Shown one piece after another: positions 9,030 to 16,103 of a stretch of DNA of 46,228 bases. Source of the DNA: JASGDB01 sp049841315. Lineage in GTDB: Bacteria > Bacteroidota > Bacteroidia > Flavobacteriales > Weeksellaceae. The number at the start of each line of letters is the position of its first letter. The stretch's first letter is position 1. The DNA lies in the NCBI GenBank assembly GCA_049841315.1, contig JASGDB010000101.1, positions 1 through 46,228 of the forward strand, in the 5' to 3' direction. The notes below the pieces were generated by a model. It made no database searches and had not been told where the DNA came from. It was given only the letters and a program-made list of their open reading frames with translations. Both the position numbers and the translations under genes were made by a program.

Positions 9030-9878
9030 ATGAAAGTATTCCGAAGTAAAAAACCTCTGCAGGACTATATAGAACGCAACCGTGAAATGGGAAAAAAAAT
9101 CGGCTTTGCCCCGACAATGGGGGCTTTGCACGAAGGACATCTTTCTTTATATGAAGAAGCAAAAAAGGACAACGACCTTGTGATTTCTTCCATATTCGTT
9201 AATCCGACCCAGTTCAACAATAAAGAAGATTTGGAAAAATATCCGAGAAACCCGGAAGCAGACATTATTCTTCTTGAAAAATCTAAAAATGTGGATGCCG
9301 TTTACCTCCCGAAAGTAGAAGATATCTATCCCGAAAAAGCCGAAAGCCAAAAATACGATTTCGACGGACTTGAAAATGAAATGGAAGGGAAATTCCGACC
9401 GGGACATTTCGATGGCGTGGGAACCGTTGTGGAAGAACTTTTCAGGCAAGTGAAGCCTGATAATGCTTATTTTGGCGAAAAAGATTTTCAGCAGTTAGCC
9501 ATTATCCGAAAAATGGTTGAAAAAAAGAAAATTCCCGTAAACATTCACGGTGTGCCGACTTTGAGAGCCGAAAACGGACTTGCACTAAGCTCCCGAAACG
9601 AAAGGCTGACTTCCGACCAAAGAACCGAAGCCGGAATTATATACGAAACCCTGAAAAAAGTAAACGATTGGTTCAGAATCATCAGTATTCCTGAAATTTA
9701 TAAAAGAGTGGGAGAAATTTTTGAAAATCAGAAAGACATGAAGCTGGAATATTTCATCATCGCCGATGAAGATACATTAAAAGAAACCGATTTCTTCTAC
9801 AAAGACAGAAATTACAGAGCTTTCATAGTGGTATATGTAGGCGAAGTGCGGCTTATTGACAATCTGCATCTGGACTGA
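9030..9878 (+). CDS. panC: Pantothenate synthetase (pantoate--beta-alanine ligase)
   Basis: PanC joins pantoate and beta-alanine with ATP to make pantothenate, the precursor of coenzyme A. The 282-aa product has the nucleotidyltransferase signature APTMGALHEGHLSL (HIGH-like His34 and His37), ISSIFVNPTQFN, DNAYFGEKDFQQLAI, and the KMSKS-like ALSSRNERL. Length is typical. It is monocistronic here; the enzyme that supplies beta-alanine, panD, lies at 30120. Confidence 0.98.
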   Translation: MKVFRSKKPLQDYIERNREMGKKIGFAPTMGALHEGHLSLYEEAKKDNDLVISSIFVNPTQFNNKEDLEKYPRNPEADIILLEKSKNVDAVYLPKVEDIYPEKAESQKYDFDGLENEMEGKFRPGHFDGVGTVVEELFRQVKPDNAYFGEKDFQQLAIIRKMVEKKKIPVNIHGVPTLRAENGLALSSRNERLTSDQRTEAGIIYETLKKVNDWFRIISIPEIYKRVGEIFENQKDMKLEYFIIADEDTLKETDFFYKDRNYRAFIVVYVGEVRLIDNLHLD

Positions 9879-9938
9879 TATTTTTAAAACTGTGTTTTTT
9901 GATAAAAATTGCAGGTTTACAACTGAAATGAAGCGTTT

Positions 9939-10262
9939 TTACAAGAACATTTTCTTCCATTTCGCAACCGTATTTCTGCTAAGTTTAAAATGCCTTGCCA
10001 GTTCGATGTTGTTCAGTTGGTTTTTTTTCTGATAATTTAAAATCTGAATAATATCCGATTCGCCGTAAGAGCGGTGTTTCTGGTTGGCTTCAAAAGTTTC
10101 TTTATCCTGAATGCCGAAGATTTTGACATTAAGTTCAATAATATCAATAACGGAAAGTTCTTTCTTTCTGAGGAGCGAAAAGCATTCCGGCATTTTATCC
10201 GGAAACTTCGTACACAGAATATCCGTGTAAATCGCTTTGTAATTTGGCTGATTATTTTTCAT
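9939..10262 (-). CDS. Transposase-type HTH protein, third gene of overlapping module
   Basis: This 107-aa protein ends in a helix-turn-helix of the transposase type: YGESDIIQILNYQKK, then NNIELARHFKLSRNTVAKW. The N-terminal 60 residues (KAIYTDILCTKFPDKMPECF) are not a domain I can name. There is no DDE or other nuclease motif, so it is not a complete transposase. Its start overlaps the preceding 67-aa gene by 11 nt. I recall similar proteins annotated as transposase in Chryseobacterium genomes, but that label is not supported by catalytic residues here. Confidence 0.75.
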   Translation of the reverse strand: MKNNQPNYKAIYTDILCTKFPDKMPECFSLLRKKELSVIDIIELNVKIFGIQDKETFEANQKHRSYGESDIIQILNYQKKNQLNNIELARHFKLSRNTVAKWKKMFL

Positions 10263-10455
10263 AAGTGTTTAGTGTATATTGGGCGATGACAGTGTCGTTT
10301 TCGTCAAATTCGATAAAGAGTTTTCTGGTTTGTCCCCACCTGCTTTTTTTTACTACATAAGCCCATTGATTGTTGGGATAAAAATTGAACCTGCCTCTTA
10401 GTTTTCTCGGAACTTGTTTTTTAGTAAGCCCTATGAGCCGTATTTGCTTATCCAT
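10252..10455 (-). CDS. Small basic hypothetical protein, middle gene of overlapping module
   Basis: A 67-aa protein rich in Lys, Arg, Trp and Tyr (PRKLRGRFNFYPNNQWAYVV, KKSRWGQTRKLFIEFDEND), probably a small beta-rich fold. I do not recognise the family. Its 5' end overlaps the upstream HTH gene by 25 nt and its 3' end overlaps the downstream HTH gene by 11 nt. That strongly suggests translational coupling and that the ORF is real despite its size. Confidence 0.65.
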   Translation of the reverse strand: MDKQIRLIGLTKKQVPRKLRGRFNFYPNNQWAYVVKKSRWGQTRKLFIEFDENDTVIAQYTLNTYEK

Positions 10456-10862
10456 TTGTAAAGTGTTGTTTTTGGTATTTTATAACGTTCCATCACTTGT
10501 GTTTTTTTCATTTCTCCGGATTTTATTTGTTGCAGGATAAAATCAATAACCTCTCTTGTATAAATGTTTTTTCGGAATTGCGGAAGATGTGTTTTTCTTT
10601 GCTTTTGTGTTTTTGTCTTTTCTTCCGGTGCAGAAATCGGGGCATACAAAATCAAATGCTGTGTATAAATCCTGAAAAAATCGTACTCCAAAAGTTTGCT
10701 CCATTTCAGCAGAATATCGGTTGAGAGATTTTCCTGCGTGTACATATTTTGGATTTCTTCTTCCGTGCATTTCATAAAGTTACAGATGCGGGATAGTTCT
10801 ATCCCACGTTCTGCAACTGCCTGTTCAATTAGTGCTCCGATATGGATGCTTTTGAAATTCAT
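10431..10862 (-). CDS. Dual-HTH DNA-binding protein, first gene of overlapping module
   Basis: A 143-aa protein with two predicted DNA-binding regions. The first 70 residues (IGALIEQAVAERGIELSRI to STDILLKWSKLLEYDFFRIY) resemble an XRE/Cro-type helix-turn-helix. After a Lys/Gln-rich linker, the C-terminus (YTREVIDFILQQIKSGEMKK, then ERYKIPKTTLYKWISKYG) is a transposase-type HTH like those of IS3 OrfA proteins. There is no nuclease domain. It starts a chain of three overlapping minus-strand genes. It could be a domesticated or vestigial transposition regulator. Confidence 0.75.
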   Translation of the reverse strand: MNFKSIHIGALIEQAVAERGIELSRICNFMKCTEEEIQNMYTQENLSTDILLKWSKLLEYDFFRIYTQHLILYAPISAPEEKTKTQKQRKTHLPQFRKNIYTREVIDFILQQIKSGEMKKTQVMERYKIPKTTLYKWISKYGS

Positions 10863-10955
10863 CTTTAATCATTTGTGTTTTTAGAATCTATCTTCTTATT
10901 GAGCAGGTCTACAAAACTTATGAAGTTTGTTTTTTTGGTAAGCTAAAATGACTTT

Positions 10956-11858
10956 TTAATTTCTTAAACTAATAGACGATGCCAAAATTCTGTTTTCTCC
11001 CCACTTACTGCTTCCCACATCTAAGAAATAAAAACCTGTCTTATCGACGGTAGGTGACAGTGCAGGATTTGCCATAATGTAATACGTAGTCTCCGCCGAA
11101 TTTTTTATAAGAAAATATCCGTTTGCTACGGCATATCTTGTCGGAGTGGCAGTTCTCGGACCGTCATAGTTTATGGATACATATTGAGGAGTACCCGTTA
11201 CTAAATTTCCGGAAGTGTCAAGAGTAACAAAATCAGGCGTAAGAATGGTTTCGGAAGTTCCCGTAGGATTATAGCCGGGAGTTACGGCATCCGGGTCGCT
11301 GGACAGGGAAAACCGACACCACATCCAGTCATCACTGGTAAGATAAGTACCATCATCGGTATAACCCGACAATAGTTCCGTTACTTCAATTTTCCAAACT
11401 CCTGCCGGCAAAGTAATGTAGGAACCTGTGGATAGCCAATAATCATATCCGTGGTGTTCAAAAGGAATATTAAATGTATGGGCTAAGTGAGCACCCATTT
11501 TGTATACTACTCCGGGTAGCTGCCACGTTCCGACACCGTTTGCATCGGAGGTCAGTATATATTCATCGTTTTGTGTACCGTCCGCTAATTTGAAACCTGT
11601 TACCGGAACTGCAGCCGTTCCTCCTGTTTGGATTTCAAATTTTTGCGTAGGTGTAATCGTTCCTATTCCTACATTTCCGTTACCGAGAACTGTAACATCG
11701 TTTAATTGCTGTGCTTGTGTGTGAGCCGAGCCTGTGGCAGGATTATCTCTCCCGGCGTCAATATTAAAAACACCTTGTGGATTTGCTGTATTGATGCTTA
11801 CCTGTGAGAATAAGACTTCTGAAATTAACAAAAGCCCTAAAATTATATTCTTTTTCAT
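10956..11858 (-). CDS. Secreted hypothetical protein, paralogue A
   Basis: A 300-aa exported protein beginning MKKNIILGLLLISEVLFSQ, followed by VSINTANPQGVFNIDAGRDN and the motif GNVGIGTITPTQKFEIQTGG. The VGIGT...TP...LEI pattern is common in Bacteroidota surface proteins and phage tail-fibre-like heads. The C-terminal two thirds are predicted beta-rich and end VGSSKWGENRILASSIS. The function is unknown. By eye it is about 70% identical to the next gene, so this is a tandem duplication. I see no clear T9SS C-terminal sorting domain. Confidence 0.8.
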   Translation of the reverse strand: MKKNIILGLLLISEVLFSQVSINTANPQGVFNIDAGRDNPATGSAHTQAQQLNDVTVLGNGNVGIGTITPTQKFEIQTGGTAAVPVTGFKLADGTQNDEYILTSDANGVGTWQLPGVVYKMGAHLAHTFNIPFEHHGYDYWLSTGSYITLPAGVWKIEVTELLSGYTDDGTYLTSDDWMWCRFSLSSDPDAVTPGYNPTGTSETILTPDFVTLDTSGNLVTGTPQYVSINYDGPRTATPTRYAVANGYFLIKNSAETTYYIMANPALSPTVDKTGFYFLDVGSSKWGENRILASSISLRN

Positions 11859-11886
11859 CGTGTATTTTTTTTGGCTTTTTATAAAA

Positions 11887-11914
11887 ACCTCACAGATTCT
11901 AAAACCTGTGAGGT
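11887..11914 (-). terminator. Terminator after paralogue B
   Basis: Perfect 9-bp inverted repeat ACCTCACAG / CTGTGAGGT (11887-11895 and 11906-11914). In the minus direction it is followed by a T-rich run. It lies just past the stop of the gene at 11933-12844, so it probably separates the two paralogues into different transcripts. Confidence 0.7.
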
Positions 11915-11932
11915 AATATGTTAGAAATGCTA

Positions 11933-12844
11933 TTAATTGGTTAAATTAATAGACGATGCAATAATCCTGTTTTCGCCCCAGCCACTGCTTCCTACATTTT
12001 TGAAATAAAAATCGGATTTGCCGGTAGAGGGTGTAAGTGCAGGGTTTGCCATCAGATAGTAAGTCTTATTCGCCGTCGTATTATTTCTTATAAGGAAATA
12101 TCCGTTTGCTACGGCATATCTCGTTGGAGAAGCGACTCTCGGACCGTCATAGTTTGTGGATAAATATTGCGGTGCTCCCGATACCAAAGTTCCGGCTGTA
12201 TTTAGAGTAACAAAATCATCGGTAAGAACATCTCCGGAAGTTCCCACAGGATGGTAGCCTACAGTTGCCGCATCCGCCTCGTCGGAAAAGGAAAACCTGA
12301 ACCACATCCAGTCATCACTGGTAAGATAAGTAGCATTATCGGTATAACCTCCCAATAATTCCGTTACGTCAACTTTCCAGACACCCGGTGGCAAAGTAAC
12401 GTAAGAACCTGTGGACAGCCAATAATCATATCCTTGGTGTACAAAAGGGATATTAAGCGTATTGCTTATGTGCGTTCCCATTATATATGACGTGCCAACA
12501 GGCTTCCATGTGCCGACACCGTCCGCATCAGAAGTTAATACATATTTGTCGTTTTGGTTTCCGTCCACAAGTTTAAAACCTGTAACGGGAGTTGCAGAAG
12601 TTCCTCCTGTCTGGATTTCAAATTTTTGAGTAGGCGAAATCGTTCCTATTCCCACATTTCCGCCATCAAGTACGATAACATCGTTCAACTGCTGTGCTGC
12701 TGTATGGGCAGAACCTGTAGAAGGATTATCTCTTCCTGCGTCAATATTAAAAATCCCTTGCGGGTTTTCCGTATTAATCCCGACTTGTCCGTAAGCCAAA
12801 GACCCGATTGCTAATGCAAATATTGTGTATAGTGTATTTTTCAT
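11933..12844 (-). CDS. Secreted hypothetical protein, paralogue B
   Basis: A 303-aa exported protein with signal peptide MKNTLYTIFALAIGSLAYGQ, then VGINTENPQGIFNIDAGRDN and GGNVGIGTISPTQKFEIQTG. It is collinear with paralogue A over its whole length, including the shared YLTSDDWMW and PTRYAVANGYFLI segments, and differs mainly in loops. The function is unknown; a secreted or surface-exposed role is inferred from the signal peptide. A 12-nt tandem repeat abuts the start codon. Confidence 0.8.
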   Translation of the reverse strand: MKNTLYTIFALAIGSLAYGQVGINTENPQGIFNIDAGRDNPSTGSAHTAAQQLNDVIVLDGGNVGIGTISPTQKFEIQTGGTSATPVTGFKLVDGNQNDKYVLTSDADGVGTWKPVGTSYIMGTHISNTLNIPFVHQGYDYWLSTGSYVTLPPGVWKVDVTELLGGYTDNATYLTSDDWMWFRFSFSDEADAATVGYHPVGTSGDVLTDDFVTLNTAGTLVSGAPQYLSTNYDGPRVASPTRYAVANGYFLIRNNTTANKTYYLMANPALTPSTGKSDFYFKNVGSSGWGENRIIASSINLTN

Positions 12845-12879
12845 TTTGTTGTAAATTTTGTTGTAAATTTTATTTTAAA
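12844..12879 (-). repeat. 12-nt tandem repeat abutting a start codon
   Basis: TTTTGTTGTAAA occurs twice (12844-12855, 12856-12867), with a third degenerate copy, TTTTATTTTAAA. On the coding strand this gives a G-free A/C/T leader directly before the ATG of paralogue B; the first unit includes the T that pairs with the A of that ATG. Confidence 0.75.
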
Positions 12880-12910
12880 TTAATTGTTGTTGGTTGATGG
12901 TAAACCACCC

Positions 12911-13052
12911 TGTCAAATCCGCTGTGGCGGATTCGCTATCTCTCCAAAGGAGGGGAATTTTCCCACTGCTTTTTGCGTTATCTTATGGTTTGACAGTTTT
13001 TTTCCTTTGGAAAAAGGGGTTGGTTCGGCGGAGGCCTTACGGTGTGAGCAGT
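12911..13052. repeat. Composite intergenic repeat with several hairpins
   Basis: Contains AATCCGC-tgtg-GCGGATT (12916-12933), the CTCC-aaa-GGAG core also found at 33217-33237, and TTTTTCC-ttt-GGAAAAA (12999-13015), followed by ggggttggttcggcgg. Similar pieces recur in the window (25003-25043, 33205-33243). It looks like a dispersed repeat family. Part of it lies inside the 3' end of the neighbouring ORF. Confidence 0.55.
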
Positions 13053-13622
13053 TAATTGCAGTATAAAAAATTCGTTTTCAAGAGAAAACGTTTTTTTGTT
13101 TTTTAGAAAAAGAGCGGAAAATATTTCAAATCCAAACTTCCCTGCGATTCCAAATTTCTTGGCAAAAGAAGTGGTTGGCGAAACAGCAGAATTTCCACTT
13201 TTGTTTGAGATGGAAATCCTGTGTTCGCTGTCCACGGGTTTGTAAACGAGTGTTGGCTGTTTCGGCGTTTCTTTACGCTCGTTTACGGTTTTCCTTGTGT
13301 TTTTGGAATCGTGTATTTTCTTCTGCCTTAGCAGAGGTTTTTCTTTTTCTGAATTTTGGCTGTTGATGTAAGCAATAACCGCATGCTGGCTTTCGAGACC
13401 GGAAATTACAGAGCCTTTTACGATATAGATGTTTCCTTTTTCGTTTTGGGCAACGTGAATAATTTTTAAAGAATTTCCAAAATTTAAAACTTTTGCTCCT
13501 TCGGAAACGTAGAGCTGCGAAAATAAAAAATGAGGAAAAAGCAGAAACACAATACCTACCTTAGAAAAACCGAAACTTCGATTTTTCCAAAACAGAAATT
13601 GCTGTAGAAATTTACTTTTCAC
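12978..13622 (-). CDS. Hypothetical exported protein with repeat-derived C-terminus
   Basis: A 214-aa ORF with a hydrophobic segment at about residues 18-36 (VGIVFLLFPHFLFSQ) that looks like a signal peptide. LYVSEGAKVLNFGNSLKI and GNIYIVKGSVISGLESQHAV follow, then a Lys-rich low-complexity region. I do not recognise the family. The last 25 or so residues (TVRPPPNQPLFPKEKNCQTI) are encoded by the dispersed intergenic repeat, suggesting that an original stop was lost and the frame reads into repeat DNA. The N-terminal half looks like a genuine protein; the C-terminus may be dispensable. Confidence 0.6.
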   Translation of the reverse strand: MKSKFLQQFLFWKNRSFGFSKVGIVFLLFPHFLFSQLYVSEGAKVLNFGNSLKIIHVAQNEKGNIYIVKGSVISGLESQHAVIAYINSQNSEKEKPLLRQKKIHDSKNTRKTVNERKETPKQPTLVYKPVDSEHRISISNKSGNSAVSPTTSFAKKFGIAGKFGFEIFSALFLKNKKTFSLENEFFILQLTAHTVRPPPNQPLFPKEKNCQTIR

Positions 13623-13893
13623 CCGATGTTTTTTTTCATGGGCAAAAGTATTTTGAAGCGTTGCGGTATCCTAATAATAGACTATCTCTATCTCGGATAC
13701 AGATATATCAATATCGGTAAATAGATGAAAATCAATATGTTGAAATACTGAAGAGAACTGTGGAAGCAGTGATATCTTTATTGAGTTATCGCCAATTTCG
13801 TGTATATATATATACCACCGCAAATTATGCGGTAGAAATACGAATTTTCCACCGCAAAACAATCTTTTTACCAATCGAAGTTGAGAAATTTTT
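13623..13893. other. Gene-poor spacer with a repeated decamer and small hairpin
   Basis: I find no convincing gene here. It contains a TATATATATA run (13803-13812 area), a hairpin ACCGCA-aatta-TGCGGT (13817-13833), and two direct copies of CCACCGCAAA (13815-13824 and 13849-13858) spaced 34 nt start to start. It lies upstream of the minus-strand gene at 13622, so it may hold its promoter and operators. Confidence 0.4.
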
Positions 13894-13900
13894 CTGTTAA

Positions 13901-14124
13901 CCTGAGTTCGATTATTAAGGATTATAAAAATATCAATAGGAATGGGCTTTAGCCCGTTTTTAAAAGGAAATTATTGATTGGCTTTAGCTAAAATTTATCT
14001 TAAGTTTTGGCTAAAGCCTTATTTGATGCTAAAATTTTGACATCGGGCTAAAGCCCGACGCAATTGATTTGTTTAACTTGTTTTAACTCAATATTTTTAA
14101 ACCAAAATATTAATCGAACTCAGG
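13901..14124. mobile_element. MITE-like element, 224 bp, with 14-bp TIRs and 7-bp target duplication
   Basis: Perfect 14-bp terminal inverted repeats CCTGAGTTCGATTA (13901-13914) and TAATCGAACTCAGG (14111-14124) continue imperfectly inward to a shared TAAAAATAT. The element is flanked by an exact 7-bp direct repeat, CTGTTAA (13894-13900 and 14125-14131), as expected of a target-site duplication. It has no ORF. It carries three internal hairpins built on GGCTTTAGCC/GGCTAAAGCC: 13944-13955, 13980-14018 and 14043-14058. This fits a non-autonomous transposon needing a transposase from elsewhere. Confidence 0.8.
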
Positions 14125-14148
14125 CTGTTAAATATACAGAGGTTCGGA

Positions 14149-15733
14149 TTACCCGGCTTTATTCTGCTTATTCAGTTGGGAAATAAATTCGGAAGGAGCT
14201 ATATCCAGCACTTTTTTGAAGATATGAGTAAAACGGCTGTGCGTGCTGAATCCTGAAATCTCTGCGAGATAACTTATTTTATAATTCAGATGTTCGGGGT
14301 GTTCAATCAACTTATTCACAATGTATTTCACACGCAGTTCGTTCAGGTAATCGCTGAACGTATTTCCACGGTATTTCTGCAAAACGTAATTGATGTATTT
14401 TGCGTTGGATTGCAGAGCAGAGGCGAATTTCCCCATTGTAAACTTCTCGTCTGTAAAGAGTTCTGTTTTTTCAAATTCTTCAATTTTTGCCAGAAGTTCT
14501 TTCTCTTTTTCTTCTGACATAATTCTTGTTTCCGGTTTTTCCCGCAAAGATTCTATTGCATCAGTCTCTTTCTGTAAAGTGTTTTGTGTTAAAATATTTT
14601 CGGATAATTCTTTCTCGTTCCTGATGTTTTCAATGATTTTTTCAAAACGCCGTTTCAAATTGTTTTGTCTGTTTATGTAATACAGCGAAAGAGCCGCCAG
14701 AAGCAGAACCGACAAAAGCAACGCAAAAACTATAATTTTTCTTGTTTTTTCCGCTTCTTTATTTTCAAGATGTTTCTGCTCCTCAGCGATGACGGTTTCG
14801 GCGTGTTTTTTTATTTCATTTTTCTTCGACAGATACGTTTCAAAATATTCTTTTTTGGAAGAAGTGTTTGATAATCCGTATTTTATCTGTTCTTCCATAC
14901 ACCGCAGGCGGAGTGTTTCCAGATTATGAGTTACTGCCGATTGGTAAGCGAGGTCAAACCAGTATTCCGCTTTTTTCATATCGTTTTCCTCTGCCGAAAC
15001 AATGCCTTTGTCAATATAATACTGCGGAATGAGATGGTTTTTTTCTTCGGGAATATTGCGGAATATTTCTTCGTATTTCTGCAAATACATTTTGGCCTCC
15101 TCTGTATTTTCGTTGCATTTCAGCAAGGTATAAGCAAGTTCTGTACTGGTTATCGCCAGATTGATTTTGTAGCGTTCTTCTTTTTCTGAACGGATTTTAT
15201 TTTCAAAATAACGAACCAAATCTTTTTTGAGCGGAACAGATTTGCACCATTCCATATTCTCCTCAAAAAAAGAACTTTTCTGATATTCCAGCTGCATCAG
15301 GGCATCGGGAATATTTTCTTTTTTAATCAGTTTCTCCGCAGTATCAAATCTTTCTTCTGCCTGATTTTTCAAAGCGAGTTTACTATAAATACCTGCCAAA
15401 AAGAGGTTTGCCATAATTCTGTCCTCACTGTTTCCGGAAAGTTCCGCAAGGGAATCCACTTTTTTAAACATAAAAATTGCATTGCTGTAATCTGATTTTT
15501 TATAAAAAACATCAGCAAGGCAATAATAAGCGTTGGAAAGTTCGGAATTGTTTTTAGATAGTTTAACTATCTGATTTTCAAGGAGTTGACCCCCCCCCCA
15601 CGTATTTTTCATACTGCTTCTTTTTATAAATCAGCACCTCGATTTCCTTACTCACAGGGCGGACAGGAGCATCGGAGGCTTTTGACTGCAAAAAAAACAA
15701 CGGCAGGAATAGTAAAAATAATTTTCTTTTCAT
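14149..15733 (-). pseudogene. TPR/AraC-type membrane-bound transcriptional regulator interrupted at a G10 tract
   Basis: Two ORFs join at a run of ten G (minus strand, 15599-15590). The upstream piece starts at 15733 with signal sequence MKRKLFLLFLPLFFLQSKA and runs to KKKQYEKYV-GGG. In the window it then terminates as STP-stop. The downstream piece continues GGQLLENQIVKLSKNNSE and has TPR-like repeats (SNAYYCLADVFYKKSDYSNA), a membrane helix (FALLLSVLLLAALSLYYI), a coiled coil, and a C-terminal AraC HTH pair (SYLAEISGFSTHSRFTHIF). Nine G (or twelve) would restore a 527-aa protein. An ORF restart at 15612 (MKNTWGGG) would lack the signal sequence. It is either phase-variable, a pseudogene, or a sequencing error. 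Confidence 0.85.
15590..15599 (-). repeat. Homopolymeric G10 tract (contingency-locus candidate)
   Basis: Ten consecutive C on the plus strand, G10 on the coding strand, lie about 45 codons into the AraC-type regulator gene. Such a tract stands out in this AT-rich genome. Tracts of this length are prone to slipped-strand mispairing. Confidence 0.85.
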
Positions 15734-15880
15734 AATTTGCATTTGTAAAATCTTTTGCAAACAAATAATTATTACAATATACGATTCAAATAAAATAATA
15801 TCCGAATACGGGATTGTGGTATTGAACCTGTGATAAGTTTTAAAATACTTTATTCAGAATTTTTTTTCCGCAAATTACGA

Positions 15881-15913
15881 TTTGTACTTTCAGCATAAAA
15901 GTTTTTATATTTG
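15881..15913 (+). promoter_or_regulatory. Bacteroidota promoter TTTG-N21-TATATTTG
   Basis: TTTG at 15881-15884, 21 nt, then a perfect TATATTTG at 15906-15913. The predicted transcription start falls around 15920, about 13 nt before the short ORF's ATG. Confidence 0.6.
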
Positions 15914-15932
15914 AAATCGCAATTCCGCACAA

Positions 15933-16061
15933 ATGAAAATCAATCACTTACATAGGTGTAGGTGGTTTTTTAAGCGCATTTCTCTATTTACAGGAGTTTT
16001 CAAAGAATTTTTCCCATGTGAATTTCATAACAGGAATCACTGCAGCTGTTGTCAAATTTAG
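15933..16061 (+). CDS. Candidate 42-aa small protein or leader peptide, Cys-rich C-terminus
   Basis: The ORF runs from ATG 15933 to TAG 16061. The product begins MKINHLHRCRWFFKRI and ends with HCSCCQI (Cys37, Cys39, Cys40). It sits 20 nt after a strong TATATTTG promoter and 42 nt before a secreted thioredoxin-like gene. It is too short for homology judgement by eye. Its form (basic, aromatic, clustered Cys near the stop) resembles amino-acid-responsive leader peptides, but no terminator/antiterminator pair is apparent. It could also be a small regulatory protein or chance. Confidence 0.4.
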   Translation: MKINHLHRCRWFFKRISLFTGVFKEFFPCEFHNRNHCSCCQI

Positions 16062-16103
16062 GGATTTTAAAAAATTAGTATATTCGCATCGTAAATTGCA
16101 AAA

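Larger units (their letters stand above)
15734..16103 (+). other. 370-bp spacer with promoters and a short ORF
   Basis: This lies between two divergent genes. It holds a strong plus-strand promoter (15881-15913), the 42-codon ORF described separately, and a second TATATTCG box (16079-16086) 17 nt before the thioredoxin-like start. Nothing recognisable was found at 15734-15880 beyond AT-rich DNA, which should hold the promoter of the minus-strand regulator. Confidence 0.5.

Noticed and set aside
13671..13874. 67-codon minus-strand ORF upstream of the exported hypothetical gene
   Set aside because: The product has no recognisable pattern, it spans the TATATATATA run and the repeated decamers, and it has no promoter or neighbour support. 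More likely non-coding.
15578..15760. Independent 60-aa gene before the AraC-type regulator
   Set aside because: It ends three codons after the G10 tract and its content continues naturally into the downstream frame, so it is the 5' part of the same gene.
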